Shown: piece after piece, positions 48,401-58,500 of the stretch | How positions within the stretch are numbered: the first letter of the stretch is position 1 | Layout of the letters: each line of letters opens with the position of its first letter | Source of the DNA: Terebella lapidaria | Taxonomy: Eukaryota; Annelida; Polychaeta; Terebellida; Terebellidae | Length of the DNA: 64,000 nt | NCBI GenBank assembly: GCA_949152475.1 | Contig: OX424555.1 | Location: 61,113,977 to 61,177,976 of the forward strand | Direction of reading: 5' to 3' | Position numbers and translations under genes: made by a program | The notes under the pieces: model-generated | What the model saw: only the letters and a program-made list of their open reading frames with translations | Told to the model about the DNA's origin: nothing | The model's database searches: none

Positions 48401-49179
48401 GACCGTGACGTTGCACATCCAATGTCTTGTTTGTATATTTTGTTAAAATTGATGTTTCTTCACTTTTTGGTTTCATAACTGCCTGTTGTTTGGTTTTGTA
48501 CATACATTCACGAGTATTGTACTTTACCTTGTTTTACCCCCCTCTTAACCAAAATTGTTCTCTTCTGTTGAGCATTGATGAACAATTAGTGAGAATTGTA
48601 TAAGACATTCAGCATTTCAGAGAACTGGTCTTATCTGTGCTTTCTGTCGTAAATGTGAGTGGTAATTTTCTGCCGATATTTGAGCAGATTCTGAATAAAA
48701 TCTTGTAACTGCTAAAATTGTACAGAACAAGTTATGGTGAAATTTGTGAGATGACCAGTGAAAAATATCAAGCATTTTGGTCAGTGATAATTCTACAAAT
48801 ACTTGTATCATGTTCATACATTGAAATGTGTCTGACATAATGAACAATTAATGCTTGATGAATGTCGATTAACTTTCCTGTCTGGAAAAAAAATATATTT
48901 CGATGAGAATGACTACCATATTGATGTGACAGTTCTTTAACAAATATTGTGTAAAAGAATGCATCTTGTGAAGTGTTATTTGATTGCGAACAAAAAATGA
49001 TGTAATGTGAATTTATTAGGGATAGTATTTGTAGTAAATGGTGCATGCAAATTGTTTGGAGTTTCTCATTATTGTTGACCAGGGTTGGTTCTTTATATTG
49101 ACCAGATGGGCATTTAAAGGTTCTGATGCAAATAATAACCAGATTTCCCTTATCACATCCCTTGTCATACCTTCTTTTT
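45477..49179 (+). other. RBM15 3' UTR and flank
   Basis: No coding region is evident. Short frames here lack codon bias or recognisable motifs. A good AATAAA lies at 48694-48699, which would give a 3.2-kb 3' UTR; nearer weak signals are possible. T-rich tracts are frequent. Confidence 0.4.
48694..48699 (+). terminator. Candidate polyadenylation signal of RBM15
   Basis: AATAAA after a long noncoding stretch downstream of the RBM15 stop. It is chosen because no other canonical hexamer nearby is better; support is weak. Confidence 0.3.
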
Positions 49180-50107
49180 TAGCTTACCGGCCCTTTGGGC
49201 CGATAAGCTATTGTCGTGGTATTTCGTCCGGCGTCCGTCCGGCGTCCGTCGTCCGTCCGGGTCTGTAGTCTGTAACTTTTTTTTGACATGATGAATTCCC
49301 CCATAAATTTGTCAGAACATACCTTGGGCCAGTATCTAAAGACGTTTTTTTAATTTTTTTGATTGAATCGTTTTTGCCTATTTGGCGGCCATTTTTGATG
49401 AAAAATTGCCAATTTTAGACTTTGGAGGCCATTTTCTCAAAAACAGTATGATCAGTTTTGAGATTTTTGTTTTAAAACATTCCCCTCATGTACCTCTATG
49501 ATGTGTATGAGTTTCCTTGCCCTTGAATCGCCGGTCTGCGTGTGGCGGCCATTTTGATTTTTTGACGGGTCGGCAAAAAAAATTTTTTTTGTCCCAAATC
49601 AAGTCACTATTCATTTTGAGCCATTTCCAGCAAAAAAAAAAAAAAAAAAAATTTTTTTGGCCATTGAAATTTTTTTTTTTTCACCCAATTTTCCTTCATA
49701 ATGGGAGCTGTGCGGAGTAAACTCATAGAAGACTTCAAAATAGAGCCTAAGTATTGGCACATTCAAATGGGAAATCATATATTGCGGTTTGAGTGATGAC
49801 CTTGAATTTGACCTTCAATGACCTTGAAAGGTCAAAAACGATGAATTTTGTCTTTGGTGGCCATTTTGTCAAAATCTATTCAGACAGTTTTTCTCAATAT
49901 AATGTATAAGATTCTCTTTATCTACCTTTGTGATGTGTAATTTGATTTCGTATTATAGTCCATGCAGAAAATGTGTTTCCAGCAACATTTACGAACATGT
50001 TTTGACAATTAGAGTTCAAGATCAGTGTCACAACTTATATGTTGGAAAATCAATACTCTGCGTTTCTCATGATTGCCAGTAAGCTACAGCACCCTTGGTG
50101 CTATGTT
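49180..50107. repeat. AT-rich interspersed element with TTACCGG-type ends (copy 3, inverted relative to copy 1)
   Basis: The left end is AGCTTACCGGCCC, a TTT loop, then GGGCCGATAAGCT, a near-perfect hairpin. The right end is AGTAAGCTACAGCACCCTTGGTGC. The interior has a CGTCCGTCCGG-rich stretch, oligo-A/T runs and TGACCTTGAATTTGACCTTC. It matches 6852-8171 on the other strand almost end to end, with a shorter middle. Confidence 0.75.
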
Positions 50108-50579
50108 TGTTAACTCTGACAAAATAACGATTGAACATTAGTTCAAGTCAGTCAAGCATCAAACATTCCCTGTGGCATGGTATTCAATAAAAATCCACTG
50201 ATTTCAGGTAATGTGCCACCTCTAAAGGTTATCCAAGGTCAAACTCAAGCTCACCATTTTGAAGGTTGTATGTGACCAATAAGTGCGCAATACTGTCGTA
50301 ACAATTACTGACCCATGGAAATAAAATCAATAGGCATTGCGAACTTAACTCAACATAACAATTCATGCGAATTCTTGAACTGTAGTGCGACTAGGGAAAA
50401 ACTGGTGTGACAGTAACATGACCTAAACCATGGTACATGGTATCCGTCTTGTGTTCTGGATATATATAATATTAAAACTTAACAAGGAAAATTGGGAGAA
50501 CCTTCAATACCTGGATTTATTGGAGCAAGTAAAAGATAGCGTGACGTCACCAGCACTTGAAAAGTTTGCCAAAAACGGC

Positions 50580-51530
50580 AGACCTGCATAAATTGCCCCT
50601 GGAGACAAAACGGGTTATAGATACAGTTTTAGTATGTATTATGATCATATAGACCGTCATACATGGCATCTTTTGGTCAACTTGACCTCGCATGACCTTG
50701 AATAGTGAATTTAAAAGACACATTAAAATTGGAATGTGTATTTAACTACATACGAAATGACTCCATCTTAGGTTTTGCGTTACAAACATATAGGGAGTCA
50801 CATATACGGTGGATCGTTTGGTGGTCATGAAGTTGACCTCGGATGACCTTGTGTGGTTGATCTGAAAGTCGCATCTTGTCTGAACTATGTAAACTGGACT
50901 TCATTCGAAACGGCTGTAGATAAAGCTTTGTATTATGAGCCTATATGAAATCCTATGGCAGATCTTTTGGCGACAGTTTGACCTAAGATGACATTGACAG
51001 TTGTCAAGGTCGTGTATGACCTGGAACATGTTAGAATTGGCTGCTGCAGACAAAACGCTCTAGGATAGGGTTCAGAGTAGGAACTAAGATGCGGTGGATT
51101 TTTTGGTGACCTGAACTCGACATCATATGACTTCTGAATATTTCATAATCAGGTCACATCGAAACTCACATTGAAGATGACCGAGAGTGGAAAATGTTGA
51201 GCTCGCGTTCAAACTGAAGTGAGTAAATTGACCTCCGCCTATGAAACGACTGGCGCTTAAGTTAGTTTTGTGATCATACATAACAATGATATAGCAGATC
51301 TTTTGGTGACCTTGAACTTTAAACGAGATGACCTTGAGTGGTAAATTTTCATGTCATTCAAATTGCATATAGCAGGTCTTTTGGTTACCTTGAACTTGAC
51401 ACAAGATGACCTTGAGTTGTAAATTTTCATATCATTCAAATTGCATATAGCGGGTCTTTTGGTGGCCTTGAACTTGACACAAGATGACCTTGAGTGGTAA
51501 TTTTTCAGGTCATATTCAAACTGAAATGTG
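50580..51530. repeat. Degenerate tandem repeat
   Basis: Phrases like GCAGATCTTTTGGTGACCTT and GATGACCTTGAGTGGTAAAT recur with irregular spacing. The last three units (about 51290-51520) are close copies of about 82 bp. The minus-strand frame across them is a product of the repeat. A related phrase, ATATAGCAGATCTTTTGGTG, recurs at about 63101 beyond the LTR element. Confidence 0.75.
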
Positions 51531-51699
51531 TAGATTGACGTCAGTATACGAATAGCTTGGATCCCACCTGTAGATGATGCGCGTTTCGCCGTAGCATACG
51601 AATCGTTCACAAATGAACTTAAATTTGCATATCGGCTAGGATTCTTGTAATATCAATGGTTCCATACCATGTGCAATTTTGGTAAAAGGACTGGTAGTC

Positions 51700-51960
51700 T
51701 GCAGGAATAGTAGTCCGGGGAGCTACTTGGATCTGCGGTCCTAGGCATGCAGGTCCAACGGACAGGCATTCCTAGGATTGGTACTAAGTAATCCTACTAG
51801 GATCTAGATTCCTAGGACCTGCAATCGTAGGATTGGTTGTTTCGGACTTATAGTCCTAGTATTGGTTATCCTAGGACCTATCATCCGAGTTATGGTTGTC
51901 CTAAGAATCCCGGGCCTAGGACACACAATCATGGTAATTGTAGTCCATATCCTTCATTAT
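51700..51960. repeat. Degenerate TCCTAGGA-rich stretch
   Basis: Palindromic TCCTAGGA/TCCTAGTA words recur about every 20-30 bp up to the left border of the LTR retrotransposon. It is a low-complexity satellite-like tract with no coding content. Confidence 0.6.
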
Positions 51961-51970
51961 TAATTATATA

Positions 51971-52865
51971 TGTAACAAAACCATGCAACTGCCGCGCTGA
52001 AACGTTCGTTAGGAACGGTCACGTGATCTACAAAGTCCACTTGCGAAGACACCGTTCGCGGAAGAACCGTTCGCGGAAGCACGATTGCGGAAGCATCATC
52101 AGCGGGAGCATCGTTCGCGGAAGAACCGTTCGCGGAAGCACGATTGCGGAAGCATCATCAGCGGAAGCATCAGTCGCGGAAGCACCGTTCGCGGAAGAGG
52201 AGCCTTCGCGGAAGAACCGTTCGCGGACGCAGTCTTCACCACGTGGAGAAGAGTGCGGAAGATACGTTCGCGGACGAAGATGCGCGCGCAGCCACCCTGG
52301 CTATATAAGGGAGAGCGGACGGCCGCTCTGAGAGCACTGCAACAGCGACATCGACCGTGGGGAGATCGTCACCGCCACAGCCAAGGGACTCGACGAACTC
52401 CGTGCGGACGACTCCTTCTTCAGGGCCTTAGAGTCAACCGGGATTAGACCGACTACCTGGAGAAACCATTCGACTAAACGGGACGGGAAACTTCAACGGG
52501 AAGGGACAGAGAGACGCCGCCGGCTAAGAACTCTTTTTAGTTGTGCCCTCGTGCACTATTTATTTTTGAAATGTGATCATACAGTGCTCCATGTCTGAAC
52601 TTCATATTTGTACGTCACGTGGGTGACCAGCCATACAATTGTAAGTTGATTTGATGTATATAAATCTTCAATTTATTTACATCTGAGTTGCTTCTTGCCT
52701 AAGTGAAGCCGGTAAGCTACGGAGTGATGATACACCAGCGTTGGGGGACACCAATTTAGTGACGGCTCTCGAATCACAACGAGCGGGAGTTACATAAAGT
52801 CTATACGATCAGAGAAACCAGGTTTTTTGGGCCACACCGAAAACAAGTCATTACCAAACGTCACA
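51971..52865 (+). repeat. 5' LTR
   Basis: Begins TGTAACAAAACC and ends ACGTCACA. The U3 carries a cluster of TTCGCGGAAG motifs (about 52050-52270), then a TATATAAG box at 52303 and a likely R region starting about 25-30 bp further on. The sequence just after the LTR, ACTTGGCGCACGTGACC, is the expected place for the tRNA primer site. Confidence 0.95.
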
Positions 52866-52929
52866 ACTTGGCGCACGTGACCAGGATCCCCGAGGGTCTA
52901 CTGCCAGGGAACGAACCTCAGCATCACTC

Positions 52930-55488
52930 ATGTCCGGCGAAAACGACGAAACTGCCCCAGGGAAGACAGGAGGTGAAGAGGAAGACTCTTCGCGGACGGC
53001 CTCACTTGCGGACGAGGAAGACAGCGGTTCGCGGAAGCCGACCTTTGCGGAAGAGGGAGACGACCGTTCGCGGAAGACGTTCGCGGAAGACGACCGTTCG
53101 CGGAAGACGTTCGCGGACGACAACCGTTCGCGGAAGACGACCTTGGCGGAAGAGGCCGACGACCGTTCGCGGAAGACAACGTTCGCGGAAGACGACCGTT
53201 CGCGGAAGAGCAGCTTCACAGCCAGGGGTAGACGGGACGTTTCGACGAGTGAGGAGCAACCAGGGAGGTCGAGACCTTCCATGGGCCAGTCGACGAGTCA
53301 ACAGAGACCCCGGAGCCAGACACCCGACAACCGTTTTCTTTTCAGACACGACTCTGGGTGGCAGCACGATCGAGACAGGGAGAGGTCAACCTACCTTGAG
53401 AGCGTTAGGAGGGGCCCCGAGTTCCGACGAGTGCTGGGACCGGAGTACGTCAATCTGGACGGGGAGGACGGCGAAATCTGGGCGAGGAGGGATCGGCTAC
53501 AGCTACCGGAGCAGAGTCCAAGTGTGGCACCTCCAGAGAATGCAGCATTGAGACGGCTTTGGGACCAGTCCCAGCAGCAGTCTGGTGCAACAGAGCAGCA
53601 GTCTGGTGCAACAGGGCAGCGGTCTGGTGTGACGAGTCGACAAACGGGAGTGACTGGAGGACGGGTTACTTGGGCTCCGACCCAAGAGAGCAGCTCGAGA
53701 GGGAGAGGACTTTTCGTGGAAGAGAACATTCGCGGACGAGAGGCATTCTTCGGCGACAGGGACGCTTGCAGCCGGGGATCCTTCGTGGATGAACGGGCTC
53801 GTGGGCGAGGGGGAGTCTTTGGTGACGAGGACGCTTGTGACCGGGGAGGGCCCTTCGCGGACGACCACGTTCGCGGACGAGGACGACTCGCGGAAGAGAG
53901 TGTTCGCGGAAGAGAGGAGTCTTCACCCAGACGGCGGCTCGACGAAAGGAGTGATCCAGGCGACCAATCTTCCTTTCCAGTTTTTCAGAATAGACGGGGA
54001 AGACCATTCGCGGATGAGCCGGTTCGCGGAAGACTCGCGGAAGATGGCGTTCGCGGACGTGCATCTTTTGTGGAGGGACGTCTCCGAGACATCTTGGCGG
54101 ACGAGCCCGTTCGCGGAAGACTCGCGGAAGACGGCGTTCGCGGAAGAGGCCTGTTCGCGGAAGAACTTCTTCGGGAGCTGTTGGCGGAGGAGTCCGTTCG
54201 CGGAAGGTTCGCGGAAGACAGTGTTCGCGGAGGGTTCGCGGAAGACAGCGTTCGCGGAAGAGGGAGGTCTTCACCCAGTCGACAACCGAGACAGCCAGCC
54301 TCCTGGAGAAATCCAGCTTCTATTTCAGTCACCCAGGGAGGCCGGAGACAGCACCCTTTCTCATCATCGGGCGATGAGGGGCCTTCATCTGATGGAGGGA
54401 CCGACAGCAGCCATGGTTACCCAGGACGGGGGAGGAGACCACCGAGGCGGGGACCGCCGCTGCACCGACGAAGCCCTAGGCCGAGACGGAGGCAGGAGGA
54501 CTCGTCGTCCGAGGACAGCACAGCCTGGAATCAGAACGGCAGAAGGAACCGGAAGATGCTGACCCCTGACAAGTTCGATGGGACTTCCATAGAGTGGCCG
54601 GTGTACCGGGCCCACTTTGACGTCATCGCAGAGGTCAACGGATGGAGCAAGCGGGAACAGGGCGTCTACTTAGCCGGGAGCTTGACAGGAGAGGCGCGAC
54701 GAATGCTGACCAGCCTGAGTCCTGCAGACCGGAGGGACATCGACGTTCTGACCGACAAGCTGACCCTACGATTCGACCCTGACTGTCAGGAGGAGTCCTA
54801 CAAGGCGACCTTGGGACAGAGAACCCGCAGGAAGGCAGAGACACCCCAGCAGTACGGCTATGAGTTGCAGCGACTGGCCGGCCGTGGTTATCCGGATCTG
54901 AACTCCGCAGCTCAGGAGGCTATCGCCTTAGACCACTTCTGGAAGGGCCATCCAGATGGGGACATGAAGGTGATGGCGCTCATGAGGAAGATGAAGACCA
55001 TGGAGGAGGCCATAGCGTTCGTGACCCAGTACGAATGTGTCAAACCCAAGCCTGGGAAGCCGGTGATGTCCATAGAGTCGGAGGACTCCGAGCCAGCTCT
55101 AGGACGGGTCCTACAGCTGTTGAAGAACCAGCAGGGAGGCGAGATTACCACCAGTGGGCAGCAGAGCAACCAGCCGAACGTAGCGGGTCTACCCAGACTT
55201 CCCTACTTCAAGGGGCTCTTTGAGAGCCAAGACAGGAAGCTGGATCGACTAATCGAGCTGTGTGAGCAGGTGCTATCCATCAAGCCGAGGGCCGCCACTG
55301 CTGAGAACAAGGGACCAAGCGCTAGGCCGGGACCAGATGACTGTTGGTACTGTGGGAAGCCGGGTCATCGGAAGTACCAGTGTCCAGATCGGCCGCCACC
55401 TCGGACCAAGGAGGAGCGCTTGAGTCGACTAATCGAGGAGATTGGTGAGCGGAACAGTTTGACAGACGAGGTGTCGGAAAACCAGTAG
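52930..55488 (+). CDS. gag: gag of the Ty3/Gypsy element
   Basis: An open frame of 852 codons. The first half is unusual: it is rich in DDRSRKT-, FAED- and VRGR-type runs encoded by repeated TTCGCGGAAG units. The second half has a gag capsid-like region (about 540-720, WPVYRAHFDVIAE and YLAGSLTGEARRML). A CCHC zinc knuckle, CWYCGKPGHRKYQC, lies near 804-818. Its repeat-rich N-terminus is much longer than in typical family members. Confidence 0.9.
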   Translation: MSGENDETAPGKTGGEEEDSSRTASLADEEDSGSRKPTFAEEGDDRSRKTFAEDDRSRKTFADDNRSRKTTLAEEADDRSRKTTFAEDDRSRKSSFTARGRRDVSTSEEQPGRSRPSMGQSTSQQRPRSQTPDNRFLFRHDSGWQHDRDRERSTYLESVRRGPEFRRVLGPEYVNLDGEDGEIWARRDRLQLPEQSPSVAPPENAALRRLWDQSQQQSGATEQQSGATGQRSGVTSRQTGVTGGRVTWAPTQESSSRGRGLFVEENIRGREAFFGDRDACSRGSFVDERARGRGGVFGDEDACDRGGPFADDHVRGRGRLAEESVRGREESSPRRRLDERSDPGDQSSFPVFQNRRGRPFADEPVRGRLAEDGVRGRASFVEGRLRDILADEPVRGRLAEDGVRGRGLFAEELLRELLAEESVRGRFAEDSVRGGFAEDSVRGRGRSSPSRQPRQPASWRNPASISVTQGGRRQHPFSSSGDEGPSSDGGTDSSHGYPGRGRRPPRRGPPLHRRSPRPRRRQEDSSSEDSTAWNQNGRRNRKMLTPDKFDGTSIEWPVYRAHFDVIAEVNGWSKREQGVYLAGSLTGEARRMLTSLSPADRRDIDVLTDKLTLRFDPDCQEESYKATLGQRTRRKAETPQQYGYELQRLAGRGYPDLNSAAQEAIALDHFWKGHPDGDMKVMALMRKMKTMEEAIAFVTQYECVKPKPGKPVMSIESEDSEPALGRVLQLLKNQQGGEITTSGQQSNQPNVAGLPRLPYFKGLFESQDRKLDRLIELCEQVLSIKPRAATAENKGPSARPGPDDCWYCGKPGHRKYQCPDRPPPRTKEERLSRLIEEIGERNSLTDEVSENQ

Positions 55489-55511
55489 GGCTCATACCAG
55501 CCCCCAACCGT

Positions 55512-58500
55512 ATGGGCCATTGGCAGGTGTGTGCACGGCTTCACAGGCGAGAAGCTCGACGACGACGTGAAGAACACATTGCCAGGGGGGAATTTTTAGT
55601 TTCACAGATTTTTAATAGGTTTTTCCGGTGTGCATCCGAAGTGACTGGATGGGCGCAGGAGGAGCTTGAGGATCGAATTCTCGACTATTTGGAGGGCAAG
55701 CCTGTCAACACAGACGGGAGTGCCAATGTACAGCAAACCGATGGAGCCGTGGAGCGTCTAATGACCCGCGGAGACGTCGACGAAATGCAGACCGATGGAG
55801 CCGTGGAGCGTCTGGGGACCCACGGAGACATCAACGAGGTTTCTGCTAGCAGCAAGGAGAACCAACAGGTTACAACCTTGAGGCTGGAGGCTGCGAAACA
55901 GCAGGGACCCCCCTATGCAACTGAACCACAAGCGGCCGTGAAAGAGGAGACGGAGGGCCGGTGGAGCGGAATGACCAAGGGGCCAGCGCAGCAGCTATTG
56001 CTGGTGGACGACTCATTACTTATCCGGAGCGGCGGTTCCGAGGGGAGTGATTCCCTTAAGACTGACAGAGAGGACCAGGGTGGTGCATCACTGTGGGTGG
56101 ACGACTCAGTACTTATCCAGGGCGGCGTCCCTGAGGAGAGTGGCAGCTCTCTTAAGATTGACAGAAATGGCCAGGTGGTGTCGCTGTCAGCCGGTGCCCG
56201 AGGCACATTGGCGTGGTATGCGGCGTGCCACGTTATGGGGAAGGCGACTCGTATGTTGGTGGACACGGGTGCCTCTTCCACCGTTCTGGACGAGTGTCTC
56301 TTCGACCAAATGGATGACGAACATAAAGCAATGATAAGGCAGACGAGAATAAGGTTACGGGCAGCAACCGGAGACTACTTACAGGTTCAAGGAGAGATGA
56401 CAGTTCAACTTCTACTGGGCACACGACTCGTGTCGGCAGATGTACTGGTAGCCAAACTAGGGATCCCGGGAGTGTTGGGGCTTGATGTACTTCAACAGAT
56501 TGGGGGACAGCTGGATCTGCGTAAGGGCGAGTGGCAGGTGGGCGACACTACCGTAGTGATGAGCTCGGGCCACGAGGACGCCGTCTACACACTGGTGACG
56601 GAGGAGACGGTCGTCTTGCCACCCTTTTCAGAGATGATGGTGGACCTCAAGCTGACAGGAAGTGAGGGAGGAGTTCCGAAGGCCGGCCTCGTGCAGTCCG
56701 CAAGAGAGCCGTTGGAGGACGACCCCCTCGTAGTGGGACGAGCCCTGGTACGACCCCGAGGACGCCTGGTACCGGTGGTACTTCTGAACGCCGGCGCTGG
56801 AGCTTGCACTGTGCTGATGGGGACCATCCTAGCCGAGCTTCACGGAATAGAGGCCGTGATCGACCTGGGATTTCGTCCCGATGGAGGGAAAACAACCCAG
56901 AATGAACCTAAAAGGGAACAGTGGTACCGGGAGGAGAGCGGGAGGGAGCATGAGCCCCTTACACCAAACTCCACCAAGTGGCGGAACCGGACGCCTGAGC
57001 AGCCCGAAACCAGAGTGCACGCCATGCACGCAGAATCGTCGACGAAGACACCAGAGTGCCCGGAGCATTTAGAACCGCTCCTGGAGGGAATGCATCCGAA
57101 CTTGACGGAAAAGGAGGTGGAGGTCGTCAGCGATCTCCTTCGACGCCACCAGCAGGTCTTTATGGGACCAGATGGGAGGTTGGGCCGGACGTCCCTGGCG
57201 AAACACGTCATCGACACGGGAGATCACCCCCCGATCAAGCAGCCTCTGAGGAGAGCCCCGTACTACCAACAAGAGCTGATCGAGGACGAGGTCGACAAGA
57301 TGTTGAAAGCTGACGTTGTGGAGCCAAGCGACAGTCCATGGTCGTCTCCCATCGTGCTAGTGAAAAAGAAGGATGGTGCACTGAGATTTTGCGTCGACTA
57401 CCGCCGTCTAAATGATGTCACCCGGAAGGATGCGTACCCCCTGCCTCGAGTCGACGAGAGTTTTGATACCTTGTCAGGAGGACGATATTTTTCGACGCTA
57501 GACTTGGCTAGTGGTTACTGGCAGGTCGAGATGGACGACAGGGACAAGGAGAAGACGGCGTTCACTACCCGTAGTGGACTCTATCAATTTAAAGTGATGC
57601 CGTTTGGATTGGCGACGGCCCCGGCTACTTTTGAACGTCTAATGGAGCTGGCACTGAGGGGACTCCAATGGAAGCGTTGTCTAATTTATTTGGACGATGT
57701 CGTCTGTCTTGGAAAGACTTTCCAAGAAGCCGTGGACAACCTCGAGGACGTGTTCCGGAGACTGCAGGCTGCCGGGCTGAAGCTGAAACCCGCCAAGTGT
57801 GAGCTGTTTCGACAACAGGTCAACTTCCTGGGCCATGTCGTGTCCGACCGAGGCATCCAGTGCGACCCTGCCAAGGTCGAAGCTGTAACAAAAATGGTTC
57901 CTCCGACCACCTTGACAGAACTAAGGAGCTTCCTTGGGTTCGTGGGGTACTACCGCAGATTCATCCCTGACTTTGCCACCCGAGCGGGACCCCTCAACCA
58001 CCTGTTAAAGAAGGAAGTCAACTACCATTGGAGCGAGGCTCATCAGCAGGCGTTCGAGGCGCTGCGTCAACCCCTGACCGAGCACCCCCTGCTGGTGTAC
58101 CCTGACATGGACCAAGAATTTATTTTAGATACTGATGCTAGCGGCTACGGAGTGGGAGGCGTCTTATCCCAAGTGCAGGACGGACGAGAGCGGGTGATCG
58201 CCTATGCTTCCAGAACCCTGAGGGACACCCAGCGGAATTACTGCACCACCAAGCGGGAGCTCCTGGCCGTCGTCAGTATGATACACCATTTCAGACATTT
58301 CTTGTGGGGGAGAGCGTTCTTACTACGAACCGACCACGCCTCTCTCAAGTGGCTACTGAACTTTCGGGATGCGGAAGGAATGATCGCTAGATGGGCAGCT
58401 CGCATCGCCAGCTACGCCTTCAGGTGTGAGGTCCGACCGGGAGTACAACACGGGAATGCAGACGGGATGTCCAGATGCCGACAGTGCCGGAGACCGGATT

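Noticed and set aside
49517-49720. Frame with poly-Lys/Phe between 49517 and 49720
   Set aside because: It crosses homopolymer A and T runs of the interspersed element; not a gene.
51257-51610. Minus-strand frame of 117 codons with repeated SRSSCVKFKVTKRPA
   Set aside because: It follows the 82-bp tandem repeat; no start context, no homologue, and the periodicity is explained by the DNA.
52851-54332. Long minus-strand frames opposite gag and the LTRs
   Set aside because: They arise from the GC-rich TTCGCGGAAG repeats in the sense strand; gag on the plus strand has the recognisable domains.
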